From Zanthoxylum bungeanum (taxonomy: Eukaryota; Streptophyta; Magnoliopsida; Sapindales; Rutaceae), in assembly GCA_019454045.1 (NCBI GenBank), contig SKCR01007571.1, positions 1 through 64,000 of the forward strand: a DNA stretch of 64,000 bases, written 5' to 3'. A program made the position numbers and the translations under genes. A model generated the notes under the pieces. The model saw only the letters and a program-made list of their open reading frames with translations. It ran no database searches and was not told the origin of the DNA. Shown here one piece after another: positions 10,109 through 22,731 of the stretch. Every line of letters begins with the position of its first letter. Within the stretch, counting starts at the first letter, position 1.

Positions 10109-12277
10109 TGTTGGACAAAATGACCCATAGCGTCACTATTTGCACAGATCATTGTGTTGTGTAGCAAATTAACTATGTAAAGAAATTGCACTCTCATCAT
10201 TTGTGATTAGATCACCATAGATATATAAATGAAGAGAGGTCCCTATGATTAGTACCTGGACTGAGAATGATATGAGACAGTATCAGTCCCCGAAGGTTTA
10301 ATCATTAAATATCCCTAGCCGTAGTATTATCGAGACTGGACATCGATAATGCGGAATAGGCTAGTATTGCACTTGTGCGCGTTTGTGAGGGCACAACGGC
10401 ATAGTTCTCATATATATAAGTGTTGGATACTTATGCAAGTGCGATAGGAGGTCGTGTTTCACCGATGGTACGGAAACAGCTTCGCGCTCTGGATAGACCC
10501 CTCGGAATCCCATTGGTATTATGACTATGTGTCTATGGGAGGCCGAAATCAAGGTAGGTGTGTATAGTCTTAACCTGAGACTTGCATCGCTAATACTTAC
10601 GATAATCGATAAACTTTGGTCTTGGTGGTAGGGGGCTTTAACCGGTTCTGTGTACACCACTTCTGGGTTTATCAGAGAGTCGTAGAGTATTGGGTGTGAT
10701 GTCAAGATGGAAGTATCACTTCAGTCATATTGGAGATGATGTCACGCAGGATACGGTATTAGTGCTCTTAAGTGCTGCGCGGCCATCGGGATATTATGAC
10801 AAGGTCATGTATATCCGATTATAGAGACTAGTTACCAGACATCCGACATGTGCTTCGTACGGGGCAGACACTTATCCAGCCCCAGGCCTAGCACGTGATT
10901 ATCCGATACTGGGCCAATATACACAATACTATACTACGGTATACTACGCTTGATACAGATCTATATATTCCTGTAAGAATATTTCTGGAGAATTGGGTAG
11001 GCATGGCGCTTTGCTAGAAGCCAACCTTGTCTTGTAAATCGATATAAACGTAGTACGAGGTACTTACGTGTTCGGACAGTCCGACGATCGTATTTACTGC
11101 CAACATATCCGGAGATCTCATGGGTCGCTTCCTGAAGATTCACCGATGACGTATGACTCGCACTTTGATTAATCTGGGATTAATTAGAAGAGAGAGATAG
11201 AATTAATCTGGGATTAATTCGATGAGAGAGAAAATTAATCTGGGATTAATTGCGGAGATATTTTATATCTGGGATAAATATTAATTAAAGAGAGAGAACG
11301 ATTAATTTGGAATTAATCGATAAAATAATATATTCGATATATTATTAGAAATTGGATTTCGACACGAAATTAAAATTAGATTTTAATTCGGGCGAACAAA
11401 TTAATTTAGAATAATTCGTTAGCGACGTGAATAGTGAATTCGCCAGGCGTAATCACATAATTACGACGCGACGGAAAATTCGTTAATTTGGAATTAGCGA
11501 ACCCGAGCCCGAGAGTGATTGCGAGCGCATTCGCATTTCGAATTCGAGCGCGGCACGCAAGTCACATCAAGCGTCAAATCGCTAGTCGCGTCAATCGTCA
11601 AATCAATTGTCACTTTGAGTGATGTGACTTGACAATATGTCACTTTATTAAAGTGAATAGATGTGATGTGAAAAGTGATGTGATATGACTTAAAGTTAAA
11701 GTAAAAGTGATGGAATATGAAAAGGTTTGGAATATAAATATATATATGTTTTATTTATTTTTGAAAATAAATGATAAATATCTATTACTTTTCTTTTCCT
11801 TTTACACACACATTCGGTCCTCTCTCTCTCCAACATGCAGTTCACGATAACTCTCTCATCTCCCTCTTCTTTTTCTTCTTCTTCTCTCCTTCACGCCTGG
11901 TGCGATTTCCTCTCTTATTTTTCTGGTTTCACCGAAATTTGAGAAGTAAAATGGAAGATGAACAAGTGCTAGCACACTCTAGGAGGCATACATAGGTGAT
12001 ATGGAAGTGATTCTTTGAGTTGGAAAGCTTGAAGCTTGAGCTTCAATGGTGGTCTTCAATGGCCGATTCTTGGAGGAGGCAAGCAGCCCCCACGCCGAGC
12101 AGTCCACCTTCTTCGCAGCTCACTGCCGAGCAGAAACATGCAGTGCGTTTTGGTTTTGTTCTTCTAGCATCAAACCCATCAATGTGAGTATATTCCGCAC
12201 CTCCTTTGATGTGTTCATATGCGGTTTTTGTGCATGATTTTGTGATCCTTGGGACCTTTAATTTGAAACTTTTAACA
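10109..12277 (+). repeat. 3' LTR of element A
   Basis: TGTTGG to TTAACA, 2169 bp. Nearly identical to the 5' LTR but keeps the block missing there. Many of the differences between the two LTRs are single-base indels in short runs (for example CCCC versus CCC) rather than substitutions. Carries the palindrome GTGCTAGCAC at 11966-11975 and a TATA-rich run at 11731-11747. Confidence 0.87.
11731..11747 (+). promoter_or_regulatory. possible TATA box of 3' LTR A
   Basis: AATATAAATATATATATG-type run ahead of a CT-rich tract, at the same LTR position as in the 5' LTR. A transcript starting here would read into LTR B sequence at 12278. Confidence 0.3.
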
Positions 12278-14255
12278 GAACATAAGTGAATACATTCGAG
12301 GGAGTTGCGGAATACTCACATCGATCGGTTAAGCCACACTTTGATGAATAAACTTCAAGTTTCTGCTCCTCACAGTCACGACAGTTCACTGTCCAAGCTC
12401 ACTGGTTCGGCATTCAATCAACAAGAAACCAAGCTCCAAGCTTCGTCATTTGATTCCCGGCTCATGGGTGGACTTCTATATCACCTTCGCATGTCTCTTA
12501 GTGTGCTAGCACTCAAGAAATTTGCCACAAATTTCTCACTTTTGGCTTCCATATCTCACGGTTTTCTGGGCAGAAAAACCAGTGAAGAATGCCCACCATG
12601 GGCGTGTAGATGAGAGAAAATGGAGAGAGAAGAGAGATGAAATGTGTTGTATAATTTTTGGTAAATAAATTCCAAAACATAAACCAAACTTATTACTTTA
12701 AAAGTCAAACAATTAAAGCTTTAATTGCCAACCACACACATCACCTAATCACATCAATCACAAGTTGTCAAGTCACATCACTCAAAGTGACAAGTGATAT
12801 GACGCTTGATGCGACTAGCGATTTGACGCTTGATTTGACTTGCGTGCCGCACTCGAATTCGAAATACGAATGCGTTCGCAAACAATCCCGAGCTCAGGTT
12901 CGCTAATTCCAAATTAACGAATTTTCCGTTGCGACACAATTAAATGATTACGCCTAGCGAAGTCACTAGTCAAGTCGCTAACGAATTAATTCTAAATTAA
13001 CTCGTTCGCCCGAATTAAAATCTAATTTCAATTCTGCGTCGAAATCCAATTTCGTTTAATATATCCAATATATTAATTTATCGATTAATTCCAAATTAAT
13101 CGTTATCTCTCTTTTAAATGATATTTTATCCCAGATAAAATATCTCCGCAATTAATCCCAAATTAATTTTCTCTCTCATCTTATTAATCCCAGATTAATT
13201 AAAGTGCGAGTCATACGTCATCGGTGAATCTTCGGGAAGCGACCCATGAGATCCCAGGATATGTTGGCAGTAAATTCGGTCGTCGGACTATCCGAACACG
13301 TAAGTACCTCGTACTACGTTTATACCGAATTACAAGACAAGGTTGGCTTCTAGCAAAGCGCCATGCCTACCCAATTCTCCGGAAACATCCTTACAGGAAT
13401 AAAGGATCTATATCTGGCGTAGTATACGTAGTATTGCATATTTTTGTCCAGTATCGGATGATCACATGCAAGGCCTGGGGCTGGTACAATGTCTGCCCCG
13501 TACGAAGCATATATCGGATGACGAGAAACTAGTCTCTTTAAAATCGGATAATCATGAACAAGTCATATTATCCCGACGGTTGCAACCTTTTTAGAGAACC
13601 AGTTTTGTATCCCTACGCGATCATCATCTCAATATGACTGGAGTGACAATTCGGTCTTGACATCACACCCAACACACTACGATTCTCAATATACCCAGCA
13701 TTGGCGTACACAGAACCTATTAAAACCCTGGACGACCGCAACCAAAGTATATTGATTGTCGCAAGAATTAGCGGTGCAAGTCTCAGGTTAAGACCAAATA
13801 CACCTACCCTGATTTCGGACTTCCATAGACACATAGTCATACTACCAATGGAATTCCGAGGGGTCTATCCAGAGCGAAGCTGTTTCCCGTACCATCGGTA
13901 AAACACAACCTCCTATTACACTTGCATGAGTATCCTATACCCAAATATATGAGAACTATGTCGTTGTGCCCTCACAACGCGCACAAGTGTAATACTAGTC
14001 TTTTACTTATTCATCGATGTCCAATCTCGATAATGCTCTGACTAGGGATATTTAATGATTAATCCTTCGTGGATTGATACTGTCTCATATTATTCTCAAT
14101 CCAGGAACAAATCACAGGGACCTCCTATCATTTATACATCTAGGTGACCTAATCACAAATGATAAGAGTGTAATCTCCTTTGTCACATAGTTAATTTGTA
14201 CAAAAACACCATGATATGTACAAATAGTGACGCTATGGGTCATAATTGTCCAACA
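12278..14255 (-). repeat. 3' LTR of copia element B (main part)
   Basis: Minus-strand LTR starting TGTTGGACAAT at 14255, directly after the PPT. Its last 45 bp lie at 2387-2431, cut off by element A. GTGCTAGCAC is present at 12503-12512. It contains plus-strand open stretches (for example 13224-13532) that match antisense frames in the other LTRs; these are not considered genes. Confidence 0.85.
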
Positions 14256-14266
14256 ATCTCCCACTT
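14256..14266 (-). promoter_or_regulatory. polypurine tract upstream of LTR B
   Basis: Complement reads AAGTGGGAGAT directly before the LTR start. Marks this LTR as the 3' LTR of its element. Confidence 0.75.
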
Positions 14267-14786
14267 GGCCTATAGCCAGTCACTCGAGTGTCTTACACCC
14301 AAACTATGTACGGTTGGCTCAAGTTGCTGAGAAATGCTTTCATCAGCGGATTTGCATGATTATCGTCTGATGCGATTTATACGATCATTACATCACCACG
14401 ATGTATGATCCGAACGAATCAGATGAATATCGAAGTATATATCTGGATCGTTGATGAGACCATTAATTCTTTAGCCTGTGCTCAAGCCTAGCTCAGCTGC
14501 TAACAGAATTATATCTAATCTAATTAGATTTATTTATCGACCCAAATGGATTCTATTGCTGCCTCAGCTGCAGCAATAACACGCATTTGTTGTTTATTTG
14601 GTAACATTATCTTGCTTGGAAGATTTCCAGCTCACTGTACCGTTATTCAAACTGTACAGTACCGTTTGCGACTTTTACTCGTCTTTATCGGTTAGGAAAC
14701 TTGCTACAGTGATCCCAGTCACTTCAAGTTCTCCATCTCCATAATTTAAGACAGCATCCTTAGTTATCCAAGATACTAACGGATGT
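14267..14786 (-). pseudogene. pol: copia pol C-terminal fragment (RNase H tail)
   Basis: Minus-strand remnant of the RNase H region and the pol tail, homologous to 16084-16610 and to the A and D tails. It is broken by frameshifts and is cut off at about 14786, where it meets the interior of another LTR. The junction joins 'GGATGTTAA' of pol to an AT-rich LTR stretch, suggesting recombination or deletion at short AT homology. Confidence 0.65.
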
Positions 14787-16072
14787 TAATTAAATCAAAT
14801 TTAATTAAATAATTATGCCTAGCAAAATTACTATTCACATCGCTTGCGAATTAATTCTAAATTAATTCGTTTTCCCGAATTAAAATCCAATTTTAATTCT
14901 CCGTCGAAATCTAATTTCGTTTAATATATTGAATATATTATTTTATCGATTAATTCCAAATTAATCGTTCTCTCTCTTCAAATAGTATTTTATCCTAGAT
15001 AAAATCTCTCTGTAATTAATCATAGATTAATTATGTTCGAATCATACGTCATCGGTGAATCTTCAGGAAGCGACCCATGAGATCCCTGGATATGTTGGCA
15101 GTAAATCCGGTCGTCGGACTATCCGAACACGTACGTACCTTATACTACATTTTTACCGATTTACGAGACATGGTTGGCTTCTACAAAGCACCGTGCCTAC
15201 CCAATTCTCTTCCCAAATTATTCTTAAAGGAATATATAATCTATGTCAGGCGTAGTATACATAGTATTGCGTATTACGATCTAGTATCGGATGTCAGATG
15301 CAAGGCCTGGGGCTGGAATTGTATCTACCCCGTACGAAACATATATAAGATCTCTGGTAACTAGTCTCTATAATCGGATAAACATGACCTAGTAATATTA
15401 TCCCGATGACTGTAGTACATAAGAGTACTAGTTCTATATCCTACGTGAACATCTTCTCCACTGGAGTGATACATCCATCTTGACATCGCACCCAATACAC
15501 TACGATTCTCAATATACTCAGAAGAGGCGTATACGGAACCTGTTAAAGCCCCGGATGACCAAAACCAAAGTATATTGATTGTCGCAAGTATTAGCGATGT
15601 AAGTCTCATGTTAAGACCAAATACATCTACCCTGATTCGGACTCCCATAGACACATAGTCATACTACCAATGGGATTCCGAGGGTTCTATCCAGAGCGAA
15701 GCTGTTTTCGTACCATCGGTAAACACAACCTCCTATTACACTTGCATGAGTATCCAATACCCAACTATATGAAAACTATGTCGTTATGCTCCCACAACGC
15801 GCACAAGTGCAATATTAGTCTATTCTGCATTATCGATGTCCAATCTCGATAATACTACGACTATGAATATTTTAATGATTAAACCTTAGTGGATTAACAC
15901 TGTCTCATATCTTATTAATCTGGAACTAATCATATGGACTTTTATCATTTATATATCTCGGTAATCAAATTACAAATGATAAAAGAGCAATTTCCTTTGC
16001 CACATAGGTAATTTATAGAACAACACCATGTTCTGTACAAATAGTGATGCTATGGGTCATAATTGTCCAATA
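14787..16072 (-). repeat. truncated copia LTR (B2), 3' part missing
   Basis: The LTR start is at 16072 (terminal CA changed to TA on the plus strand), preceded by a PPT. About 1.29 kb of LTR follows on the minus strand and then stops in the 'GCATAATTATTTAATTAA' stretch. B3 at 19407 stops within about 10 bp of the same LTR position. The missing part would include the TATA-like run and the LTR end. Confidence 0.8.
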
Positions 16073-16083
16073 ATCTCCCACTT
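16073..16083 (-). promoter_or_regulatory. polypurine tract upstream of LTR B2
   Basis: Complement reads AAGTGGGAGAT next to the LTR start at 16072. Confidence 0.72.
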
Positions 16084-18770
16084 GGCCTATAGCCAATCAC
16101 TCAAGTGTCCTACACCTTAACTATGTACGGGTCACTCAAATTTCTGTTGAGAAACAGCTTTCGTCAGTGGATTTACAAGGTTATCATCTGATGTGATTTA
16201 TTCGATCATCACATCGCCACGATGTATTATCCGAACGAATCAGATGAATAGTTGAAGTATATATTTGGATCGTTGATGAGACCATAAATTCTTTAGCCTG
16301 TGCTGTAGCCTAGCTCAGTTGCTAATATAACTACTCCTAATCTAATTAGGAATTTTTATAGATTCAAAATTGCTTCTTTTGCTACCTCAGCTGCAGCAAT
16401 ATTCCACTTTTGTTGTTTATTCGGCAACAGTATCTTGCATGAAAGATTTCCAGCTCACTATTCCGTTATTCAAACTATATAGTACCCTTATTGCGACTTA
16501 CAGTCGTCTTTGTCGATTTGGAAACTTGCAGCGGTGAACCCAGTCACTTCAAGTTCTCCTTCTCCATAAATTAAGAATATATCCTTAGTTCGTCTAAGAT
16601 ACTCAAGGTTGTTCTTAACATCAATCCAGTGACTATCACTTGGATTGGCCTGTTTGTGAATCCATATGCTCAAAGCATATGAGACACCAGGTCGCGTACA
16701 TTTTTCAATGTACGAGTTCTTGGAGAGTTTTCTGAAAGCCAAGCTTTCGCCGATTTTATTATCGGAATATCATTTCCAAGAATTGACGTATTATCATTAT
16801 TTATAGGACAACCACTGTCAGTGCGCTCCCATTAACCCTCTTATATACACAAGAATCTTTTTCATTTTGAATTAAATCATAAACTATTATGATTACATCA
16901 AAACGACAATTCCAAGAACATGTGCTTGCTTCAATCCAATCATGGATCAAATAACCTGAAAACCTTGTTTGCTAGTTTTGTATGACAAAACCGACAGGAT
17001 GTTGCTAATATCATTTCCGAAAGGTTTCTTTTTCAGGAAAGCGTTTTTCCCGTTCAGCTGTCATATTTCATACATGAAACATGCAGCTTTAGCAAGCCTT
17101 ATCAGAATGGATTTACCGTGGCAACAGGTAAAAGGTTGAATCGTAATCAACATAATGTTGATAACGATACCTTTCCGCTAAAAGCCTAGCTTTATACGTT
17201 GGTATGTTTCCATCCATGTACGTCTTCCTTGAAGACTTATATAGTACCAATAGGCACAATGCCTTATGGTACATCAACTAGTATCCAAACTAAGTTGATA
17301 TACATAGATTCCATTTCAGATTCATGACACTTTGTCATATTAGGGAGTCGATACCTTGTATCACTTCCTCATACTTAGTCAGTTGGTATACCTCAATAAG
17401 ATAGACATATTTATGAGGTGAGATCAGAAACCCATACCCCAGGTTGTTTTCTGACTGTCTCCGACATACGTGGTTCTTGTGCATACGAAGATTATGGTAT
17501 AGTTTCATCCTTGATGAACTATATTTGTTCCATTAAGGATGGGTGCCTGGAATAGTATTACCCCGATTTTTATCGAGTTTTACTATCCTTCCATTTACCA
17601 CTGCATATCGGTATTCCTCTTAGGAAAACCGCATGGTGAGCAACAATCTAATTGTTCTCTTGTGAGATGTCTAAGTACTATACTTTTGTATCCGTATGAT
17701 AACCTACATTTGGCACTTATCCAATTGGGTTTTAGTTTGGTATCATCCAAAACATATGCCTAGCATACCCAAATTTTAAGGAATGAGAAACCCGGTTTCT
17801 TTCTCGTTCATATCTAATATGATATCTGTCAAACAGATTTTATGGAACCTTATTCAAAATAAGTTCTGCACTATTTATGCGTATCCGTTGAAGGAAATGG
17901 TAGCTCAGAGCGACTCATGATTAACCTTATCATGTCCAACACAATTCGGTTACTCAGTTCGGACAAACCGTCAAATTGACGTGTTCCGGGAGGAGTCATC
18001 TTTGAAAGAATACTATACTCTTTCAAGTATTTGAGAAACTTATTGCTTAAGTATTTTCCATTACGGTCTCACCGTGACGGTATAATACTATAGCCGATTT
18101 GTTTGTCTATTTCGTGTCGAAACTTTAAAAGTTGCCGATTTGTGTTTCAAAAGAAACATATAACCATAACGCGATGCCACATCCGTAAAGGTCACGAAAT
18201 ATTCATATCCGCCCCTAGCCTAGCTAGACATGGGCACACTTGCTTCACTATGAACTAGGGCTAACAGATCGGTGGCATTTACACTTTTTCCAAGTAAATA
18301 ATGTTTTAGGCACTTTGCCCAATAAACTAGATTCGTAGACTTTATTTGACTGGAATCAAATCAGTCCTAGTACCCACTCTTCAAAAGTGTGGATATACGA
18401 TTCTTGTTTGGTTGTGTCCCAGACATCAATGCCACATCAGTTTCTTCTGATCAAATCAGTTTGAGCTGTTTGTTTGTCACGTTATACGTTTGTGATTTAT
18501 TTATATTCAAAATATAAATTCTGTTATTCATATCTAATGTGTTTATCTCAATATCATCTTTATATAATAAAACACTTTAGTGTTCTAGAATATAAAGGTT
18601 TACCCACAGCGGGTTAAACACTGATATAGAGATAATGTTTCTAGTCAAACTAGTTACATTATAACAGTTTCCTAATCCTCCTCATAGCAGATTCTGAATA
18701 TCAACATATATATATTTTATGTACCACACTAAGTATTTAAAATACAATTTTAATACTAGTAATGAACATA
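16084..18770 (-). pseudogene. pol: copia pol remnant of element B (PR, IN, RT, RNase H)
   Basis: Read from high to low coordinates: protease/pre-integrase (about 18520-18770, with TAA at 18717-18719), integrase (about 18000-18500, first catalytic Asp changed to Glu at 18244-18246), linker, RT (about 16760-17400), RNase H and tail. An 84-codon open stretch at 16488-16742 spans the end of RT into RNase H; it shows 'GVSYALSIW', 'HWIDVKNNLEYLRRTKD' and 'FQIDKDD', which identify copia. The YxDD site (about 16785-16805) reads AAATAATGATAATA and is not catalytic. Multiple frameshifts; a dead copy. Confidence 0.75.
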
Positions 18771-19406
18771 ATGTGACAAACATATTTGAAGTCAGAGCCT
18801 TGCTCGTCTTCAATTCCTTCATGCCTGCTTTGTCCAAACGGTAGTCACGCTTCCGCGATCCCGTTTGCCACAATTTAGCAGACATTTTGGGATATGTCCT
18901 TTATCTTCCTAGAAGATTATAATGATTTTGCCTTTGGCCTTTTCACATTCCAGTAGCCTTGGCCAAGCCTTGGCCTTCTAGAATATCGAAGTAAGGTGCG
19001 CCTTGCGCTACTTGCCTAATTGCAAAGTTTGACTTTATCTCCTTGAGATTAGTCATTAACTCTCCAAGAGTTATTTATTGCAATTTAGTACTTCTAAAAT
19101 CTAAGTATAGATTTATGAAGATCCTTCAATTTCATTATCATACTTTAAGGATCTAATCCTTAGTTCTGATTCAGAAATTAAGGAGTCTACTGCGACAAGC
19201 TTAATGGATTAAGCACTAAAGTTATCATCACATTAATCTTCCAAAGATTATGCTTGACTATTTGCTTAACTCGGGTTTCGGCCTAATATGTTATTTTATC
19301 AAATAAAGTAACTTATTAGATCCAGGACCATCCTGAAATTATTCTCAATTTGAAAATTAAAACATTTAAACACATTTTCCCTAAGATTATGTTTTAAATG
19401 TCAATC
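18771..19406 (-). pseudogene. gag: copia gag remnant of element B
   Basis: Minus-strand gag C-terminus and nucleocapsid region. The zinc knuckle (near 18835-18890) keeps the first two cysteines in part but has lost the histidine, in the same way as element D. The middle gag deletion seen in Z, A, C and D is shared. The start region is cut: at 19406 the gag opening (with TAA at the eighth-codon site) joins the interior of LTR B3, so leader and PBS are gone. Confidence 0.65.
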
Positions 19407-20680
19407 TTAATTAAATAATTATGCCGAGCAAATTAACTATTCACGTCGCTTGCGAATTAATTCTAAATTAATTCGTTTGCCCGAATTAAAATCCAATTTT
19501 AATTCCGCGTCGAAATCTAATTTCGTTTAATATATCGAATATATTATTTTATCGATTAATTCCAAATTAATCATTCTCTCTCTTCAAATAGTATTTTATC
19601 CTAGATAAAATCTCTCCGTAATTAATCCTAGATTAATTATGTTCGAATCATACGTCATCGGTGAATCTTCGGGAAGCGACCCATGAGATCCCTGGATATG
19701 TTGGCAGTAAATCCGATCGTCGGACTATCTGAACACGTACGTACCTTATACTACATTTTTACCGATTTACGAGATATGGTTGGCTTCTAGCAAAACACCG
19801 TGCCTACCCATTTCTCTAGAAATATTCTTAAAGGAATATATAATCTATGTCAGACGTAGTATACATAGTATTGCGTATTACGATCTAGTATCAGATGTCA
19901 CATGCAAGGCATGAGGCTGGAATTGTGTTTGCCTCGAACAAAGCATATATCAGATCTCTGTTAACTAGTCTCTGTAATCATATAAACATGACCTAGTCAT
20001 ATTATCCCGATGACTACAGTATATAAGAGTACTAGTTCCGTATCCTACGTGTTCATCATCTCCATATGACTGGAGTGATACTTCCATCTTGACATCACAC
20101 CCAATACACTATGATTCTCAATATACCCAGAAGAGGCGTACACGGAACCTGTTAAAGAGCCGGACGACCAAAACCAAAGTATATTGATTATCGCAAGTAT
20201 TAAAGATGTAAGTCTCAAGTTAAGACCAAATACACCTACCCTGATTCGGACTCCATAGACACATAGTCATACTACCAATGGGATTCCGAGGGGTCTATCC
20301 AGAGCGAAGCTGTTTCCGTACCATCGGTAAACACAACCTCCTATTACACTTGCACGAGTATCCAATACCCAAATATATGAGAACTATGTCGTTATGCTCC
20401 CACAACGCGCACAAGTGCAATACTAGTCTATTCCGCATTATCGATGTCCAATCTCGATATTACTACGACTATGGATATTTTAATGATTAAACCTTAATGG
20501 ATTAATATTGTCTCATATCTTATTAATCCAGAACTAATCATATGGACTTTTATCATTTATATATCCCGGTAATCCAATTACAAATGATAAAAGAGCAATT
20601 TCATTTGTCACATAGTTAATTTGTACAACAACACCATGTTCTGTACAAATAGTGATGCTATGGGTCATAATTGTCCAACA
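19407..20680 (-). repeat. truncated copia LTR (B3), 3' part missing
   Basis: LTR start TGTTGGACAATT at 20680 reading down to about 19407, where it stops in the same AT-rich position as B2. It directly abuts an Athila-like 3' tail at 20681, so this copia complex probably inserted into that tail. Confidence 0.8.
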
Positions 20681-20931
20681 CTTTTATTTATTTCTTTCCT
20701 TTTATCTTTTTGCTTTTGTGTGCATTCCATTAACTTTGTGGGTATCGTCACTGTAAGCCCTCACGAGACTATAACTCATCCACTAGGGACACCTAGGGGT
20801 TTAAAGGCTTGTTGCATACGCTAAATGAAACTGTGATCCCTATGAAAGTGGCCTAGTTTAATTTAGTTTCAGTTGTTTATTTTATTTTGTTGTTTTGCTC
20901 GAGGAATAGCAAAATGTTAGGTTTGTGGGTG
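20681..20931 (+). mobile_element. Athila-like 3' non-coding tail
   Basis: Plus-strand sequence homologous to 27125-27370. It includes 'GTCACTGTAAGCCCTCACGA', a 'GCTCGAGGAATAGCAAAATG' phrase and a G-rich GTTTGTGGGTG tract just before an LTR start. This order (tail, 'CTCGAGGA', G-rich PPT, TGATGA LTR) is familiar from plant Athila/Tat gypsy elements. The upstream part of this element is not in the window. Confidence 0.6.
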
Positions 20932-21366
20932 TGATGAACGGAAAATATATCATTATTTTCCGAGTTTTGACCTAATATTTTGCATAGTTTCCCGAGTTTT
21001 ATGAACGTTTTGATGTGTTTTTATTTATTTTACAGATAAAATAAAATCGGGACTTAATGGAATCAATCAAGACGAAATATGGAACAAATAAGGGCAAAAA
21101 ATGGACTTCCCATTTGGATTTTAGAGGTTGGAAACTTGAAATGGCGTTCTAACGAAGTACAATTTCGAAAATTTCAACTTTGCGTAATTTTCGTATTTTG
21201 GCCATGATGTTTTACTCCGATATCGGATTGAGGTGATTCAAGTTATAAATTAAAGAAGACGCAATGATCTACAACTTTGAAGATCATAAGAATTTCGAAT
21301 TCTGAATTTTTCATGATCGAAATTGATAAAACATCCGTAAGTATGTTATGTGAAATTATTAAAGTC

Positions 21367-21407
21367 ATTTAAAAAAATAAAAAAAAATAAAAAAAAATAA
21401 AAAAAAA
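21367..21407 (+). repeat. simple repeat, A-runs separated by single T
   Basis: Runs of seven to nine A separated by single T, about 40 bp, inside the Athila-like LTR. Confidence 0.85.
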
Positions 21408-21800
21408 TGAAAATTGTCAAACTTCCACCAAACATGCTTGCATATTTGGTGGATGATTTGGTGCCATGTTTTATGCCATGTTTGGTTGAGAAATTTGTGG
21501 AGAAATTGGTGGATACAAAATTTTGCCTATAAAACCAAGTCATTTCATTTGTAAATTTCATACTTTCCTTGGTTTCTTAATAAGGAATTAAGGATTGTAT
21601 CTTGTGTGTTTTATTTAGTAGTTTTGTATTGTATTTTTATTTTATTTTTAGTAATAATAGTTTGTTTGTTTTTACTTTATTTTATGTTTAGTAGTTAATT
21701 TCCACTAGGGGAAGGGTGAAACCTTTAATATGATAAGGTAGATTAATCTCACTTAATTTAAAATATGGAAATTGTAATTTAATAATATGGATTAAATTTG

Positions 21801-21945
21801 ATACAGCCTTAATGGCTGGTTTTATTTATTTGACATAATGTGACACCGCCTATATGGTCGGTCTTTAGGTGACAGATGATTACCGCATAAATGACTGGTT
21901 TATGGACAAATAATAACACCGCTTTTATGGCTGGTTTGAATTAAA
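21801..21945 (+). repeat. four diverged mini-hairpin repeats in the Athila-like LTR
   Basis: Successive units contain CAGCC-ttaat-GGCTG, CCGCC-tata-TGGTCGG, ACCGC-ataaat-GACTGGT and ACCGC-ttttat-GGCTGGT, spaced 35-45 bp. Each can fold into a short stem, and loops differ while paired ends are kept. Confidence 0.6.
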
Positions 21946-22731
21946 TGGGTAACACTAATAATTTCTATAATATAATAAAGTGAGATTTCTACATTTGAAA
22001 TATTAAAAGTGGATCCCCTAACCCCAACATTTTATTTTATTCTAGGGAAGTGATGAAATACAATATTCACATGCTTAATAATTGATTTAATTATATTATG
22101 TTTAATGTTTTGGTTTGTTTATTGAAACTTAAGCTTAATGCTTCTTGTTGCCTGATCAGCAATAAGATTGTTGTGGTAAACTTAAAATGAACTTTGAAAA
22201 TAGATTTTAGGTTTCAGCCTTAGATTCAATAGCTCACGATCTCATCTAGGGGTAAAAGTCTCTTAGGTAGATTTCCTTACAGGATAGGAATATACATGTC
22301 GGGCGGGGGTAGCCACAATTGGAACTTGAATTTAATGAATTCATATAACTTGGTTAACATGAGAATATCTTCGTGTTCCAGGCTAGCAAACTGATTTATT
22401 ATACATATATAAAAGAATCAATTCATCATTAAAATAATATTGTGTGGAATCATAACCCTAGATGTTTGTGTCTTTTGTTAATTTTCCTTAGTATTTTCTT
22501 TTCTGTTTTTTATTTATTTATTTATCTAGCAAATCCACAATCAACGAACCAATGAAGCAATCATTATCTTCTCCCCTTAATTAGATACCTGTAAATAAAA
22601 AGAATCAATAATTAATAACAACAATAGAAATTAAGTCCTCGTGAGATCGATATTTTTATACTACTTGAGCGATACGTGCGCTTGCGTTACGTGTGTGATT
22701 TCACCACTCACTCACTTACGTATATTCATCA

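Larger units (their letters stand above)
2432..12277 (+). mobile_element. complete but defective Ty1/copia element A
   Basis: Order on the plus strand: LTR (2432-4459), PBS, about 2.8 kb leader, broken gag, broken pol in copia order (integrase before RT and RNase H), PPT, LTR (10109-12277), with a target-site duplication. The two LTRs are nearly identical by eye over their first 600 bp, so insertion is fairly recent, and it is nested inside LTR B. Coding regions are nevertheless heavily damaged and match the damage in B, C and D, so most of it was inherited before insertion. The 2-kb LTR plus long leader resembles the BARE/Angela architecture. Confidence 0.88.
20932..22731 (+). repeat. Athila-like gypsy LTR
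   Basis: Starts TGATGAACGGAAAATATATC after a G-rich PPT and probably ends CATCA near 22731. The end region 'CTCGTGAGATCGATA' with 'GCGATACGTGCGCTTGCG' resembles Athila LTR ends. Inside are an A-rich simple repeat, a set of mini-hairpin repeats and long AT-rich stretches. No Athila PBS (tRNA-Asp type) follows; the next sequence is a copia leader, so the interior beyond this LTR is missing. Lineage within gypsy is inferred. Confidence 0.65.

Noticed and set aside
13224..13532. Open frame in LTRs starting M-N-L-x-E-A-T-H-E-I, present in many LTRs
   Set aside because: Antisense to the LTR, variable length, different frame breaks in each copy; similarity follows from LTR copying. Counterparts at 3260, 10961, 15055, 28563, 36579, 57332 and 62196.
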